Of a stretch of 64,000 nucleotides of DNA, positions 33,601-44,810 are shown piece by piece. The stretch's first letter is position 1. Every line of letters starts with the position of its first letter. The notes beneath the pieces are model-generated. The model ran no database searches and was not told the DNA's origin. It saw only the letters and a program-made list of their open reading frames with translations. A program made the position numbers and the translations under genes. The stretch lies in NCBI GenBank assembly GCA_015501075.1, contig JADNYJ010000186.1, positions 1-64,000 on the forward strand, written 5' to 3'. This DNA comes from Gymnopilus junonius. Lineage: Eukaryota; Basidiomycota; Agaricomycetes; Agaricales; Galerinaceae.

Positions 33601-34329
33601 CCGAAAAACTATTCACATTTTCATTTATCTCGAAAGCCAGGCGCTGTGTTGGGATTTATGAATTGGATGTGCACGGTGCAGAATCCTAAATTTCGAGAGA
33701 TATGTAAGTTGAATGATAATCGATAAAGACTGAAGTCGCAGATAATTTACTTGGAGTATGAACACTTGGCGAGGAGCCCACGGGGAGAAATACATGTTCC
33801 ACTACTAGTGGAAAGTTCTTGAGCCCAAGATTCGGTGCACTATGAGAAGATGATGAGATGAAAATAATGACCAAATAATACTAACGTTAAAACGTTAATA
33901 AGGCCCAATTGACCCATTCAAAATCGAAGTGGGCAAATAATAACCAGCCAATTCCTTGTACCCCAACTTCGAAGCACTGCCCAAGCGAGCAGGTACTAGT
34001 CGCAAAGAATACACTTCCATTAGGTCCCAGAAAAATTTCTCCAATCTTGAAGCCTGTAAGGAAGACTTCAGCTCATGCTGTACCTAGCAGCCGCATGTCT
34101 GAAAGTCTGATCCGCCGGTTTATGTAGACGAAAATTTTATGAATTGGCGGAATTACTCCGCCTCGACGTTGACCGAGGGCGGTAAGAGCAAAAGGGGTGG
34201 AGGACGTTTGAAGAAGGGTCACATGGGAAAAAAAAGGTTAGATCTAACTGATAAGAACTTGATTCTTTTTTCACAAGCTTGAACTATAACTTGACTGTAC
34301 ATTTTTCATTACCTTTACTCCACACCACC
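33601..34329. other. Intergenic, no supported gene; promoter side of the peptidase gene
   Basis: No gene-like ORF. CT-rich, AT-rich mixed sequence precedes the ATG at 34330. Confidence 0.35.
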
Positions 34330-35688
34330 ATGACCCCTGTTCCTCAGACCCAAGAGGACGTTGTAGCGGCCCACAATGTCCCACAGAATGCCTTCCGAGT
34401 ACTTGTAACAGGCTTCGGGGTGAGCATTCCATCTCCTTCCTAGACTCTCCTTCTGTTAGGGAAGGAGCAACGAGTAGAAAATCCACGCTGAATTAATCAA
34501 GAACATTGACAAATTGTATTATTACCGACCACAGCCTTTTTTGCACTACGAGGAGAACCCGTCTTGGCTCGCTGTCAAACCTTTGCAGAACATTGTACTT
34601 CATACGAATGAGAATATCCCCCGAATTTTACCCCTTCCCAGTGCTACGTCGTCAAATTTAGCCCCTATACCCGACGAAGGCATCCTAGATGGCACCAAAC
34701 CTCGTCCTATCCATGTAACGACCCTCAAAATACCCGTAACCTACGATGCCGTCCTATCCACCGTCCCAGGTCTACACGCTCGGCCGCCGATCCTCCCAGC
34801 GGGCTCTCCTGCAGAGTGCGCCCGGCCACCAGCGAGCAACTACGACTTCATATTCCACATCGGAGTCGCGGGACGAGGGCCGTTGAGGATGGAACGACAG
34901 GCTCACAAGCTGGGGTATCACATGAAGGATGCGACGGGCAAGCTGGCGCCCGTCGTGCGGCACTCTGCGAAGGATTTCAGCAGACGTGATGGTGCAAGTG
35001 GCGTTGGAAGTCCTGGTGGCGTTGGTGGGCCTTCTTCCTCTGGGACGCAAGCTGGCGCAGGGAACACAGGATTTATTGGCAATCCCGGCAGCACTGCAGT
35101 TGTTACTACCGCTGAGAATATGGAACGGGAGAGGCTGGGGATGGATCCTGTCGAAAGCGGGAGCAATGATCCCATTGCACGACCTACGCGGGGATTCGGG
35201 AAGGGTACGAGACCTCACCGGACGAGATTACGACGGACATTGACGTCACTCGACTGGTGCATGACCTGAAGCGTTCAGGGATTGATGTAAGTCCTTCTCT
35301 TCTCGTCTTATCTTTCACATCCAAAAATACTTATTTTGAACCTTAGCAAATATACACATCGATGGACGCAGGCCACTATCTCTGCGACTTCATCTATTAT
35401 TGCTCTTTAGAAGTCAAACGTGCTTCCAAACCATATGAAAAACGGAGAAATACCCAAGTGCTTTTCTTGCACTGTCCGCCTGTCAGCCTGCCACTTTCAA
35501 CGGAGGAAGTGACGGACGCGATAAAAAGGATCGTGGTGTGGGTATGCAACGAGCAGCAGTTGTTGGACGTCAAGGAGGACGCGGCGGCTGGTGGAACGGC
35601 GGCTTCGTCGGGACCTGCTACTGGTGGAGCGACAGGAGCTGTGGGTGTTACTGTTGGGGCGAGTGCGCCTGCGCACGTTGCTGCATGA
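34330..35688 (+). CDS. Pyroglutamyl (pyrrolidone-carboxyl) peptidase, C15 family, one apparent frameshift
   Basis: A cysteine peptidase that removes N-terminal pyroglutamate from peptides, expected in the cytosol. The first exon (34330-34419) ends VLVTGFG, and after an intron (34420-34534) exon 2 continues PFLHYEENPSW, the family's N-terminal signature. The core DFIFHIGVAGRGPLRMERQAHK carries the catalytic Glu region. After a second intron (35287-35346), TSMDAGHYLCDFIYYCSL holds the catalytic Cys, and VLFLHCPP the catalytic His. A Gly/Ser-rich insert (about 34985-35170) and an Ala/Gly/Thr tail make it longer than bacterial members, which are usually about 215 residues. At a GGG run (35203-35205) the frame is one base short; adding one restores GFGKGYETSPDEITTDIDV. 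Confidence 0.88.
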
Positions 35689-37132
35689 GCTTGGCTGGAC
35701 TGGGCTGGAATGAGTTCTGATTTCTAGGATTGAGTTTCCTATCACTAAAGCTTCTGCCAAGGTTCTGCCTTCCTATGTGTCTGCTCTGGTCTCCTTTTCT
35801 TCGCGACGGGAATAAGACTTTTTTCTTGGGTTCAATATTTCAAAATTTCTATGGATTGGGGGTCGGACATTGCCTCTCAACTTCGTCACTCATGTATATG
35901 TACACAATTTGAAGAACTGATACAATATTCAGTAGTGGCGTCAGTCATGCGTGTGCGATAAGATAAGATAAACTGTTGTTTTGAGGAGTTTGTTCTAGAG
36001 GTCAATACGTGTGAGCAAGGCTGACTTTTTGTCGTCTCATTCTTTCAGTTCTTTCAGCAACTATACCCAAAATACAGCAGAATACGGCCCAGCCACAAAG
36101 GATCTGTACGTATTCATTATGTGCTGAAATTGGGATGTCATGTTACCGTCTAGCGTTTTGACTTGACATTTTCATTGCATTTTCAGGCTGTTATGTCGTG
36201 AAATGGGCAATCCCCGATTCGAGAGCTTTTTGTGCTGTTTACGGCCATACCAGTGTCTCAACTTCCTTGCACTTGTCCATCCAAGTAGCATTCGTCTTTC
36301 TTTAATTTTTAATATAACCTTAATTGATTGTGAAGTAGATGAACTGGGTGACGTCGTTGTTTTGAGGTCAGTAACGCTACCCTGTTCCAAGTTCTTGAAT
36401 CTGCTTCAGGCGATATCTTCACTATGCCTCTGGGCCTTCGACAACTGAGTCCCCAGTACTTGCCTATTAGCTGCTAGCCTCTATCATCTCATTGAACATT
36501 CATGAATCAATGAGATGAGTGCCTACATATCCATCCCTGAATCTGCCTAAGGTGATGGTCTCGATATTATTCTATGCTACCTCCAATGTCTGGCGACTAC
36601 ATATGTACTCACTCTTAAAAAAAGCTGTTAACTCCGAGTCTTGGTAGCTTTTGGGTTGTTTTGTCCAACGATTGGTTCTCTTTTGTTGTTGTTCCCTCTG
36701 CGCCTTATTTTGTCCAGGTGTTTTATTCCTTTTTTATTTCTGACGTTTTGAATGTTAACTTTGGAAAACTTAGCAGCCTAATTGTTGCCACGGGTCAGAA
36801 TCGGATTATAGCAATAATTTTAGATTTCAATTGGCTGCGGAACTGGTAAAGTGGTCGCCTACATTATGTCTAACAATAAGCTTTTTGTATCCGCCAGGCC
36901 AGTGAGTACACAATAGTCATCACTGCCACTAGTAATTGTTCATATACCCAGACATATTTAACCTCCATTTCACGGCCTTCATTTCAACTTCAAACTTTTG
37001 CCCACTGGATCACTGGCCGTGTTCAACTGCTCTCAATTTCTTTGAAGTTACAAGCGTGTCTCCCTCCCTCTGTTAGTACGCTTTACATTTATAAATTTTA
37101 TGCATTCCAATTCTTTGACAGTAATTTGCAAA
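35689..37132. other. Intergenic, no supported gene
   Basis: Contains a perfect 11-bp inverted repeat at 36485-36517. No gene-like ORF. Confidence 0.4.
36485..36517. repeat. Perfect 11-bp inverted repeat with 11-base loop
   Basis: CATCTCATTGA (36485-36495) and TCAATGAGATG (36507-36517). The loop itself contains the palindrome TTCATGAA. Confidence 0.6.
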
Positions 37133-38425
37133 ATGGATCCCAGTCAAACCCTTCCTGTTGAGATGTGGGACTCCTGCTTTCAGCATTGCTCTCTCCAAGA
37201 CCTCCGGCACCTGCGCCTTACATGTGGTTTTTTCCATTGTATCGCGACGCCACTTGTTTTCATGAACGTATCGTTCACATTTAAAGAGCCGCTGATTTTC
37301 AGGTATACAAGCGAAGAGGAAGAGAGAGACAACGTTTGCGTTGCATCTCACACTATCAAATATATTGATATGAGCCTTCAAAACCTTGCGCAGCACCCCG
37401 AGCTTTCCTTACTTGTGCAGAGTCTGAAATTGAAGGGGATCGGCTGTTTCAACTTTTTCTACAGCATTCGATCGGAACTTCTCAGGAAGTCGTTCCAGTC
37501 CATTCTTCAAAAATCAACGCGAAATTTTGCTCGGTACCTTCCTTGCTTCATCAAAATGCAAAGCATCACACTGGATGAAATGGAGACCCAAGGCGAAATC
37601 TTGCTTGCGCTTCGGCACCACCCTGCTCTGACGAAAATCTCGATGACTACGAGAGACTCTGAAGGACTGAACCGAAACTTTGAAAATGCTTCTCTTGATA
37701 AAGTGACTCGCTTAGCAGTTTCAATTCCATATGAGGATGCCGCCAACCTGAATGCGTTACTACGGGCTTGCACGAATTTGGAAGAACTCGAGCTCATGCA
37801 GGAGTTTTTGAAAATCCCGTCGCTGTGCCTGCCCTCATCGGCTTGTACGCGATTGCGCACTTTGAAAGGTCCTCTTGGGATTCTGAAGGAGATCATTCCT
37901 GGACGTCCCATTGAATGTCTAGACTCGCGACGTCGATACAGTAAACTTTACCGACGGTCTCCGAGCAGGAAATTAGAGACTCATTGTTCTATAAGGGTAA
38001 AATCCCACTCAAAGAGCTTTCCTTTGCCCGGACCATGCTGAATAACTCGCTTGGTTCATATCCGACCTCGTCCCTGACCTACTTAAGTTGACGGCTGAAT
38101 TTAGGGATCACAAAACGGCGCCTCCAACGGCGCGTTTCAAATATGTACGTTCCGAGCATTTTTCATTTGCTCTGTTGATAATTTTTGTTTGTATCACTAG
38201 GAATTTTGGAATGGGCTGGCTATGGGGAGATACATGTTACCGCGAGATATCAAAGAAATCTGCTTTGAGATCAAGGTCGATCATTCTATTTGCGACCTCG
38301 ACTTTACACAGTTTCTCTCTTTGCTTGGCGAACGTTATGCATCGCTTCGAAGGGTTAGTACGTGTCTCAAAGGACCGCATTGGAATTTGACACAGAGCGG
38401 TCAGTGGGTGAAAACTACTGGCTAG
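37133..38425 (+). CDS. F-box protein B with leucine-rich C-terminal region (frames broken near 3' end)
   Basis: The ATG at 37133 opens MDPSQTLPVEMWDSCFQHCS..DLRHLRLTCGFFHCIATPLVFMNVSF, a clear F-box. A 270-residue uninterrupted stretch follows with leucine-repeat lines (LALRHHPALTKISM, LNALLRACTNLEELELMQEF, ACTRLRTLKGPLGILKEIIPGRPIECL). From about 37920 the frame changes at least twice (IPLKELSFARTMLNNSLG, FISDLVPDLLKLTAEF). An intron leads to RYMLPRDIKEICFEI and the family ending LLGERYASLRRVST...GPHWN, with a stop near 38425. It is a paralog of A and C. Probably an SCF adaptor, but target unknown. Confidence 0.72.
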
Positions 38426-39221
38426 GCGCTGCTTACCCTTGCTGGAATAATATATGTTCCGAGTCTCTGTCATGATTGGCATATTTCTTTTTCCTGTGTT
38501 TTTACATTCCTGTACCTATACCTATTTTTGTTGACGGATTACCTAGCCTTTGAATTATGATGACATCTATTTCACTTTCTGTTTCTAATTGGTAGTATAA
38601 GAAACATTTTGTTCGGACACGTTCTTGGACTGTTCATAAAAATTAGTGAATTGGTTTTGAGTCAGTATAAGACGGATGCTTCCGACCGGTGTCATGATTT
38701 TACAAATAAATTCCAAGACATATTGCATTGATATTCAGGTTTGGTGAGCTAGGAGCCCTGCTGTATGGTGTTCAAAAGATTCGAACAGAACTGACGGAGT
38801 CAAGTTAATAGTTATAAATAGTTTTATTTTGAGCCGTTTGTCCCGGGGGGCTTGAAATTTGATTGTAGCAGCGTCACTCATTGTGGCCTTCATTCGGCAT
38901 ATCAGCCATTTTTATTTTGCAGGGTTTGCAGATGTGGGCCATACTTTCCCTCCGACTGAAAAATGTGCAAACCAATCCGGGGCCGTGCTCTTTTCTCCTT
39001 CCTGGTTCTCCACTGCAACCTGTCCGACCCTCGATAATTCCTTACTACTCCTTACTACATCCTGCAAGCTCTAGGCGAGTAAATTCTGCCTTCCAGCCCA
39101 CTGCTCTGTGGCCCTGACAGGTCGTCGTTAATCTTGCGATCGTTCCTTAGGCACATAATCCACATCATATTCACCGATTTCCTTCTACATAAAGTCGGAA
39201 CGCCAAACCTTGGCCAAACCA
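38426..39221. other. Intergenic, no supported gene
   Basis: AT-rich, no gene-like ORF. Confidence 0.4.
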
Positions 39222-40590
39222 ATGATGCTCCCAGATGCAGTCACTGTTGAGCTATGGGACGTGTGCTGCCAATATTGCTCTCCATCGACCCTCTTATCCC
39301 TTGGCCTTACATGTCGCCTCTTTCGGGACATCACCCTACCCCTCATATTCAGAAGGATCACTTTCAAAAAATGGCGGCTTGGCCTTCGTTTAAACGAAAG
39401 ATGGCTATCTGATCATCCTGGCATCTTAAAGCATCTCTCTGAGCGTCTCGAAGGCTTGGCGACAAACTCTGGACTTGCCTTAAACGTACGAGAGCTTTCT
39501 TTCGACGCGTTTCCTGACCCTTCTTGGCAAGTTTCCAGATAAGGTCGTCCTCGATGCTGGGGACATAGTTAAAGGTTTCCTATTGGATTATAGGGCTTTA
39601 TTGCTTGATTTTGTCAAATATCTCCCTCGTTTTAATCTGGTGGAAACAATATCATTGTCCGACCTGAAGATAAACCACGAGATATTGATGGCCCTCAGTC
39701 AACTCCCTGCTTTAACCATGATTTCAATGTCAAACGGTAAACAGGTTCGACTTACACCAGACTCTGTCAAGCACGTATCTTTCCAGGCTTTGAGCACTTT
39801 GGTGCTTTATGCCGATTCTAAAAATATTGCTGGCATCTTTTACTTACTGGAGACTTGTCCGAACTTGGAGACGCTCGATTTGCGCAGGCACAACCTTCCT
39901 GGATTAAATAACACATTTCCCAGCCTCCCGTCCTCCGTCTGCCCCAATCTTCGGACATTCTGGGGCCCCCTGGACTGGCAATTCTCATCGTTCCAGGTCG
40001 TCCCATTGAATTTCTCCACATTGTTCATGGAGACTCACCAGACTTTCCCCAAATAACACACGATTCAGAGATCCATCCGATACTTCCCTATCTGGGTAAG
40101 AGTACTGGTCCTGTTCGCGTGCTTTCCTTGCCCAAACTTGGCATGAATCATTCGCTTGAGCTAATAAGTAACCTCTTACCCGGACTGCGTATATTGACCG
40201 TTGATCTGGTCTACTTCTTCAATGGCACAGATTATCCGACTCCATATTTTAGAGAAGTAAGCATTCCCTCTCAGTCTTAACTTGTTTGATAAACAGCAAC
40301 GTTAATATTCTTCCTTACTGTCAGGATTTTTGGGATTGGTTAGCTGAAGGAAGATACCACTACCCGCTAATATCCAGGAATTGGAAATTGTACCCCTACT
40401 CCATTTCACAAATCGCCAGTACACTTCCTGGAGCCAGTATCTGGGAAATAATCTACCACCTGAAATTTATGCCCGCCATAAGAAAGCTCTTGCCTTGCTC
40501 GGGGCTCGTTATCCTTCTCTTACGAATGTTAACACCGCGCACCAAGGGCCTCATTGGATGAAGGTACAAGGAGAGTGGACGAAGTTGTAG
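39222..40590 (+). CDS. F-box protein C with leucine-rich C-terminal region (several apparent frameshifts)
   Basis: ATG at 39222: MMLPDAVTVELWDVCCQYCS..TLLSLGLTCRLFRDITLPLIFRRITF is the F-box. After a one-base shift near 39530 the frame continues VVLDAGDIVKGFL, FVKYLPRFNLVETISLSDL, LPALTMISMSNG, LLETCPNLETLDLRRHNLPGL. At CCCCC (39966-39970) one additional C would restore GPPGLAILIVPGRPIEFL, matching the GRPIE motif of A and B. An intron (about 40258-40322) precedes DFWDWLAEGRYHYPLI, and the end ALLGARYPSLTNVN...GPHWMK closes the family domain. It lies in tandem with B on the same strand. Confidence 0.7.
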
Positions 40591-41099
40591 CTGAGTCAAT
40601 TCATCCCAAGTGTATATTACCAAGTACTGCCCCTTCAAATTATGACGCAGGACCCAGAGGTGCTGGCTCCCCAATTCCAAATTGTTAAATGATTGCTCTC
40701 TTGTTTACTACTATCAAGGTCTATTATCCGGTTGAATAAAGTTCACAGGTCATGATTGTAGCGAAAAATAGACGTCCTGATCAGGACCGCTCGGTCATCA
40801 CCTAAAGAGTCTGGCAAGCTGAGAAACCTACTGCCACTTTGGCTGCATCGATGCCATCGCGATTTGATAAAGTTCAGCTTCTGTCCCTTGTCCTCTACGC
40901 TGATACAACTCACCATGCCCATCAACGAAAAGTATGCAGCACGCACGGCATGTAGAGATCACTCAAGGATTAACACCGGGAGCTGAGGGGGTCATTGCGC
41001 GGCATGTTCTACAGCGACTGCGAGGCTAGACGAAATTATGGGTGTAAATTCAGCCACACTATTTTCAACACGAAGAGAATATTGAAATTGGTCTGTACA

Positions 41100-41820
41100 T
41101 TCAATTGAAGCAGCCTGTTAATTGCTGACTTTTCTGATGATAGGGTGGGCGAGCAGGACTTCCTTATTAAGCTTGACTACGGCTACGGCTTTGAGCGTTA
41201 TGGCGCTTATGAGGCTGGGCGATGGGTGGGAAGTAACTGTCAACGGGAAAAAATTTGGCTCCGGCGGTAGCTCCATTAAAATATACAATTGCCCAAGTCT
41301 TTACTCCTGGCAGAACATGGACTGGGATTGATTCCAACAGACGTGCGTGTCCCAAATAATCAAATAATCATCTCATACTTATTATTCTATCATTCGTGAA
41401 CTCAGTCAGTGACACCAGAAAAGGTTCAAAGTCTCTGCACAGCCCACTATGAAAATTCGTCTTGTCGAAGACCTGATTGTCGTTACGACCATGATCTCAT
41501 CGACGCCAAGCGTATCGAGAATTTAGGTCGATGGTCCCCGGGGGCATGTCACCCGACTAAGTATGAGACAATGACCGTAGAGTGCAATGTTGTAGGCGGT
41601 CATGCAATGTGGAAGATCACTCTGAAGCCAGACGCATTTGCAAAGCTCAGTCCGACATCTCCAGTTGCCCGCAGATCCCCTCTCGTCCATTCAGTCACGA
41701 ACGGGAAGATCTACTGACGCTGGTAAAGCATATGGAAGGCATTGTGGGAGTGACGGCGAGTAACTATTTTATCTTGACAACTACTTATAATCTGACTTCA
41801 GTGTAAGCAGGACGATTAAT
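41100..41820 (+). CDS. Possible small CCCH zinc-finger protein (model incomplete)
   Basis: One frame reads DFLIKLDYGYGFERYGAYEAGRW near 41156-41225. A second, from 41400, reads VQSLCTAHYENSSCRRPDCRYDHDL, a C-x8-C-x4-C-x3-H finger of the type found in RNA-binding proteins, and then GGHAMWKITLKPDAF. The two could be exons of one gene separated by the AT-rich stretch 41330-41400, but I cannot fix the start or splice sites. The family is not recognised. Confidence 0.35.
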
Positions 41821-41928
41821 TACACGTTACCTGACGTTCTCTTGTCCTTCCTTTATTTGCACAACAAGTGGATACGCGTCGACTTGAAGGCATGATAGCG
41901 AAGAAGACTGAATTGAATGTTGATAACA

Positions 41929-42019
41929 CGGGGTCAAGTGGCTGTCCAATTGGCTCAATAATGAGCATTTTGTTATATAAAAGTGCTCATTTTGGGCCGT
42001 TTGGACAGTTGCTTGCCCG
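41929..42019. repeat. Long imperfect hairpin (foldback)
   Basis: Arms 41942-41967 and 41984-42008 pair with few mismatches (CTGTCCAA...ATGAGCA with TGCTCAT...TTGGACAG), leaving a 16-base AT-rich loop. Pairing extends weakly outward through CAAG/CTTG and CGGG/CCCG. Confidence 0.65.
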
Positions 42020-42209
42020 TCATGTACATGTAAGATAAAGGTCTCGTCCGGATGTTACTAAGATAAGATAAGATTTTAGTCAAAGCGCGTGACAAAGTCC
42101 GTGACAAAACGATCATCCCGAAATTCAGCGGTTTTTTAGGTCATGTTCCTCCACCTCTTAAGCTCGTAGCATTCTATTTTGTTATCTTTTCACTCGAATT
42201 AGCGATGTT

Positions 42210-43017
42210 ATGGTCAAAATCACCAAGCGTCGCGCCTGGCGCGTCTTTTCCGGGAGTTTTACGAGGTGTTATGCTACGGAGCTTCCGAGACCACCACCGA
42301 GAAGCCAACCAGTCGTTGAAACCTTCTCTGCACCTTCAAACCACGCCCTTACTATGCAAAACATCCACCATTCAGGGAGTTACCAAGGGTTAAAGTGAGG
42401 CCTTTTTACTATCCATGATGCCTTTCAGAATACTGAGTAAACCGCTAGTCAAAGTGGCCGATTACCGTGGCCGCGTTAGCTGTTGGTTTGTCTGGATGGG
42501 CCGCATTTATGACTTTCGCAACAAATCAAGAGAAACTATCGAGCTCTGTATTCAGAAGCATTGTTCGTGCCTTGAGGGCAGACCATCAACTGCAAGAAGT
42601 GTTGGGTGAGGCGATTAGACCACAGCCAGAATGGTATTTGAACGGTGATGCACATGTTAAGGGCAAGGTATGTTCATTGTTATCTCTGGAAAAGTAACGA
42701 TTGCACAACTCCGGTCCTTTCTAGATAAATCAATTACAGGGTAATATCGACGTAAGCTTCAGAGTGCGAGGGTCAAAAGGTTAGGAAACGTTGTTCCGTT
42801 GATTATTCTTGGACTCATCTCCTTCTGCCAACAGGTTCCGGTACATTATACTTTACTAGCATACGAAAAGAAAAGGGCGCACCTTTCACTGTCTGTGAGT
42901 GTCATAATGTCGTTTCAGCATTTTTCTTATTTTAGCCCTTAAATGACAGTGCGGTTCCGTGTCATCTGCGACGACGGGACAATTGTCAACATTTCAGACG
43001 CCCCTTCCGTTGAATAG
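42210..43017 (+). CDS. COA1: COA1-like cytochrome c oxidase assembly factor (one apparent frameshift)
   Basis: A mitochondrial inner-membrane factor that acts in early assembly of complex IV. The ATG at 42210 (or 42205 in another frame) begins a basic presequence, MVKITKRRAWRVFSGSFTRCYA. A likely intron (42395-42428) follows. After a 1-base phase problem at AAAG (42451-42454), the membrane span reads WPITVAALAVGLSGWAAFM, and then the family core: SSSVFRSIVRALR, VLGEAIRPQPEWYLNGDAHVKG, INQLQGNIDVSFRVRGSKG, SGTLYFTSIRKEKGAPFTV and FRVICDDGTIV, ending TAG 43015-43017. Three further introns of about 50-60 bp separate these blocks. Length and motif order fit the COA1 family. Confidence 0.75.
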
Positions 43018-43289
43018 CTTATCTTTCCTTAATGAACACTATCACTATCACCAGCCGCAGATGTTATGTGGAAGCACGTTTGCTCGTTCAAGTTCGTTCA
43101 AACACATTCAATGTCTCATTGTCTGACAATCCTTTGACCTTCGGCTGCCTTGTCTATGGGATTTGATCCTTTCCGACTTCAGACTCCCTTTCCGCGTGGA
43201 ACTACTCTGTCACGGCGTCTTCTCTACCAGCTGTCACTGAAGTTCGTTGGTACAACAATCCGCTTGTATTTCATGAAAATGTCGAGAGT

Positions 43290-44240
43290 TCATGGCGGAG
43301 CCCATCAGCGTGCCTGAAGCGGAAGCGCAAATTTTCTCAAAGCAGGAGATAATGCTTGAAGGAAGAGTACTTTGAGTTCACATACGATTCTCTGGGCTTT
43401 CCACCTGTCGGAGAAACTATGTCAAAGGGTCGGGCTTTAACCTGTTCACTTTCCAAGACTTACCTTTCTCTCTCGAGCTGTAATCAAGCTAATGTTGTAC
43501 GCCGCAATGCAGTTATCTATTCCATTCCACGCTATCAGCGAAAAGTGTGAACTCACTGCCCCGAGTCTGGACTCTCTGACGTATCAGAATCGTTCGGCAG
43601 AAGTCTGGGCCTGTCATGTTCAGGCTTACGCGCAATATTTGCATCACTCACCCACAGAACAGAAAGCATCCTTGCTTGCCGCATCACGTCTACATCTGCT
43701 ATCTTTACTAGCAAGAGATCAACTGCCATTGGTCTCTGACCTATCGGGCGGGGACAGTTGGCATTAAGACACCCAAGCTAATCGGCGATCATCCGGCCAT
43801 TGATTTTGGATTGTTTATCGATTGGCTCGAAGTCGACCCTTGGACGATGGGCGCCTTCTTGAGTGTCAGGATTTAGCATCTCATGTATCGCGTTATATCA
43901 GGGACAAAGCAGACATCGCTTGGCTTGCCCTCACTTTCGCCACTTACGAAAGCACGCCTTTCGAGTTCATTTCCGGGTTCTTGTCTCAACGGGTGCCTTG
44001 CACATAATTATACGCGAAGTTCTTTCCCTCGTAATAACTTCTTTTGAGAGGGGAACATGCTTCGCTGATGTGGCCGGACCAGAAAGCTCTTGTCTTGACC
44101 TGCCGATCAACGACAGAAATAAACTCGGAGTCGAGGGACGCTACCAGTGCGGTCGATCATATCTCGGAGGATTTCATGTCCGTTGTTAGTGGACTGTCTT
44201 CATCAGCTAGTCGCCCTGTGCTAACTGGGTCAAGATAGGT
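43290..44240 (+). CDS. Unrecognised gene, multiple frames (model incomplete)
   Basis: Open blocks on the plus strand follow one another with frame changes: GFNLFTFQDLPFSLELVIKL..., then MLYAAMQLSIPFHAISEKCE...NRSAEVWACHVQAYAQYLHH (43492-43767), then CQDLASHVSRYIRDKADIAWLALTFATYE (43822-44007), then LMWPDQKALVLTCRSTTE (44044-44238). Composition is gene-like and the order is co-linear, but I cannot place introns securely or name the family. It may be a decaying gene. Confidence 0.3.
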
Positions 44241-44810
44241 TCCACGGGGACCTGATATAGTGATATCGTATATTTGTACGTATCTCTTATGATGCAGGTA
44301 CCAATATGGTCTGCGTTGAATACATGGATTCTATATTTCCTACCCTTGGCAAGTTGTTCGTAAATACGAAGGACCGAAATACAGACCGGATTCACACAGT
44401 CTGCCTAATGCCTGATAATTTTATCCGTAGTCCATCTTGACAAGTCGTGAGTCGACAATAAGTAGGGATCTAGGCAAGTCTACGTTGATTTTGCATATAA
44501 TTAATAAAACAGAATATCATAGTGTAATCATCCTATACTGTCTAAAGTCCAAAAAGACAACTACGATAACCTTCAAATCGTGATGGTTCAATATATACAG
44601 TAGGTCCCTACCCGCGAAAAGCCCAAGGAATGCATCGGAAACGAATGGAAGGGTAATTGTTACATAAACATAGAGACTTTCTGAACCAAATTGCGTGTGG
44701 GGGAAATGTCAAGTCAAATTACACTTGGAGCTTCGCTGTGCCAAGCTCTAGAACTTCGCCTCAACCCGTCCACGGCCTGTATCATCTGAGAGGCCGAGCT
44801 GACCCTGTGT
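44241..44810. other. Intergenic, no gene seen
   Basis: AT-rich sequence. Probably the 3' side of the GH16 gene that ends at 44811. Confidence 0.4.
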
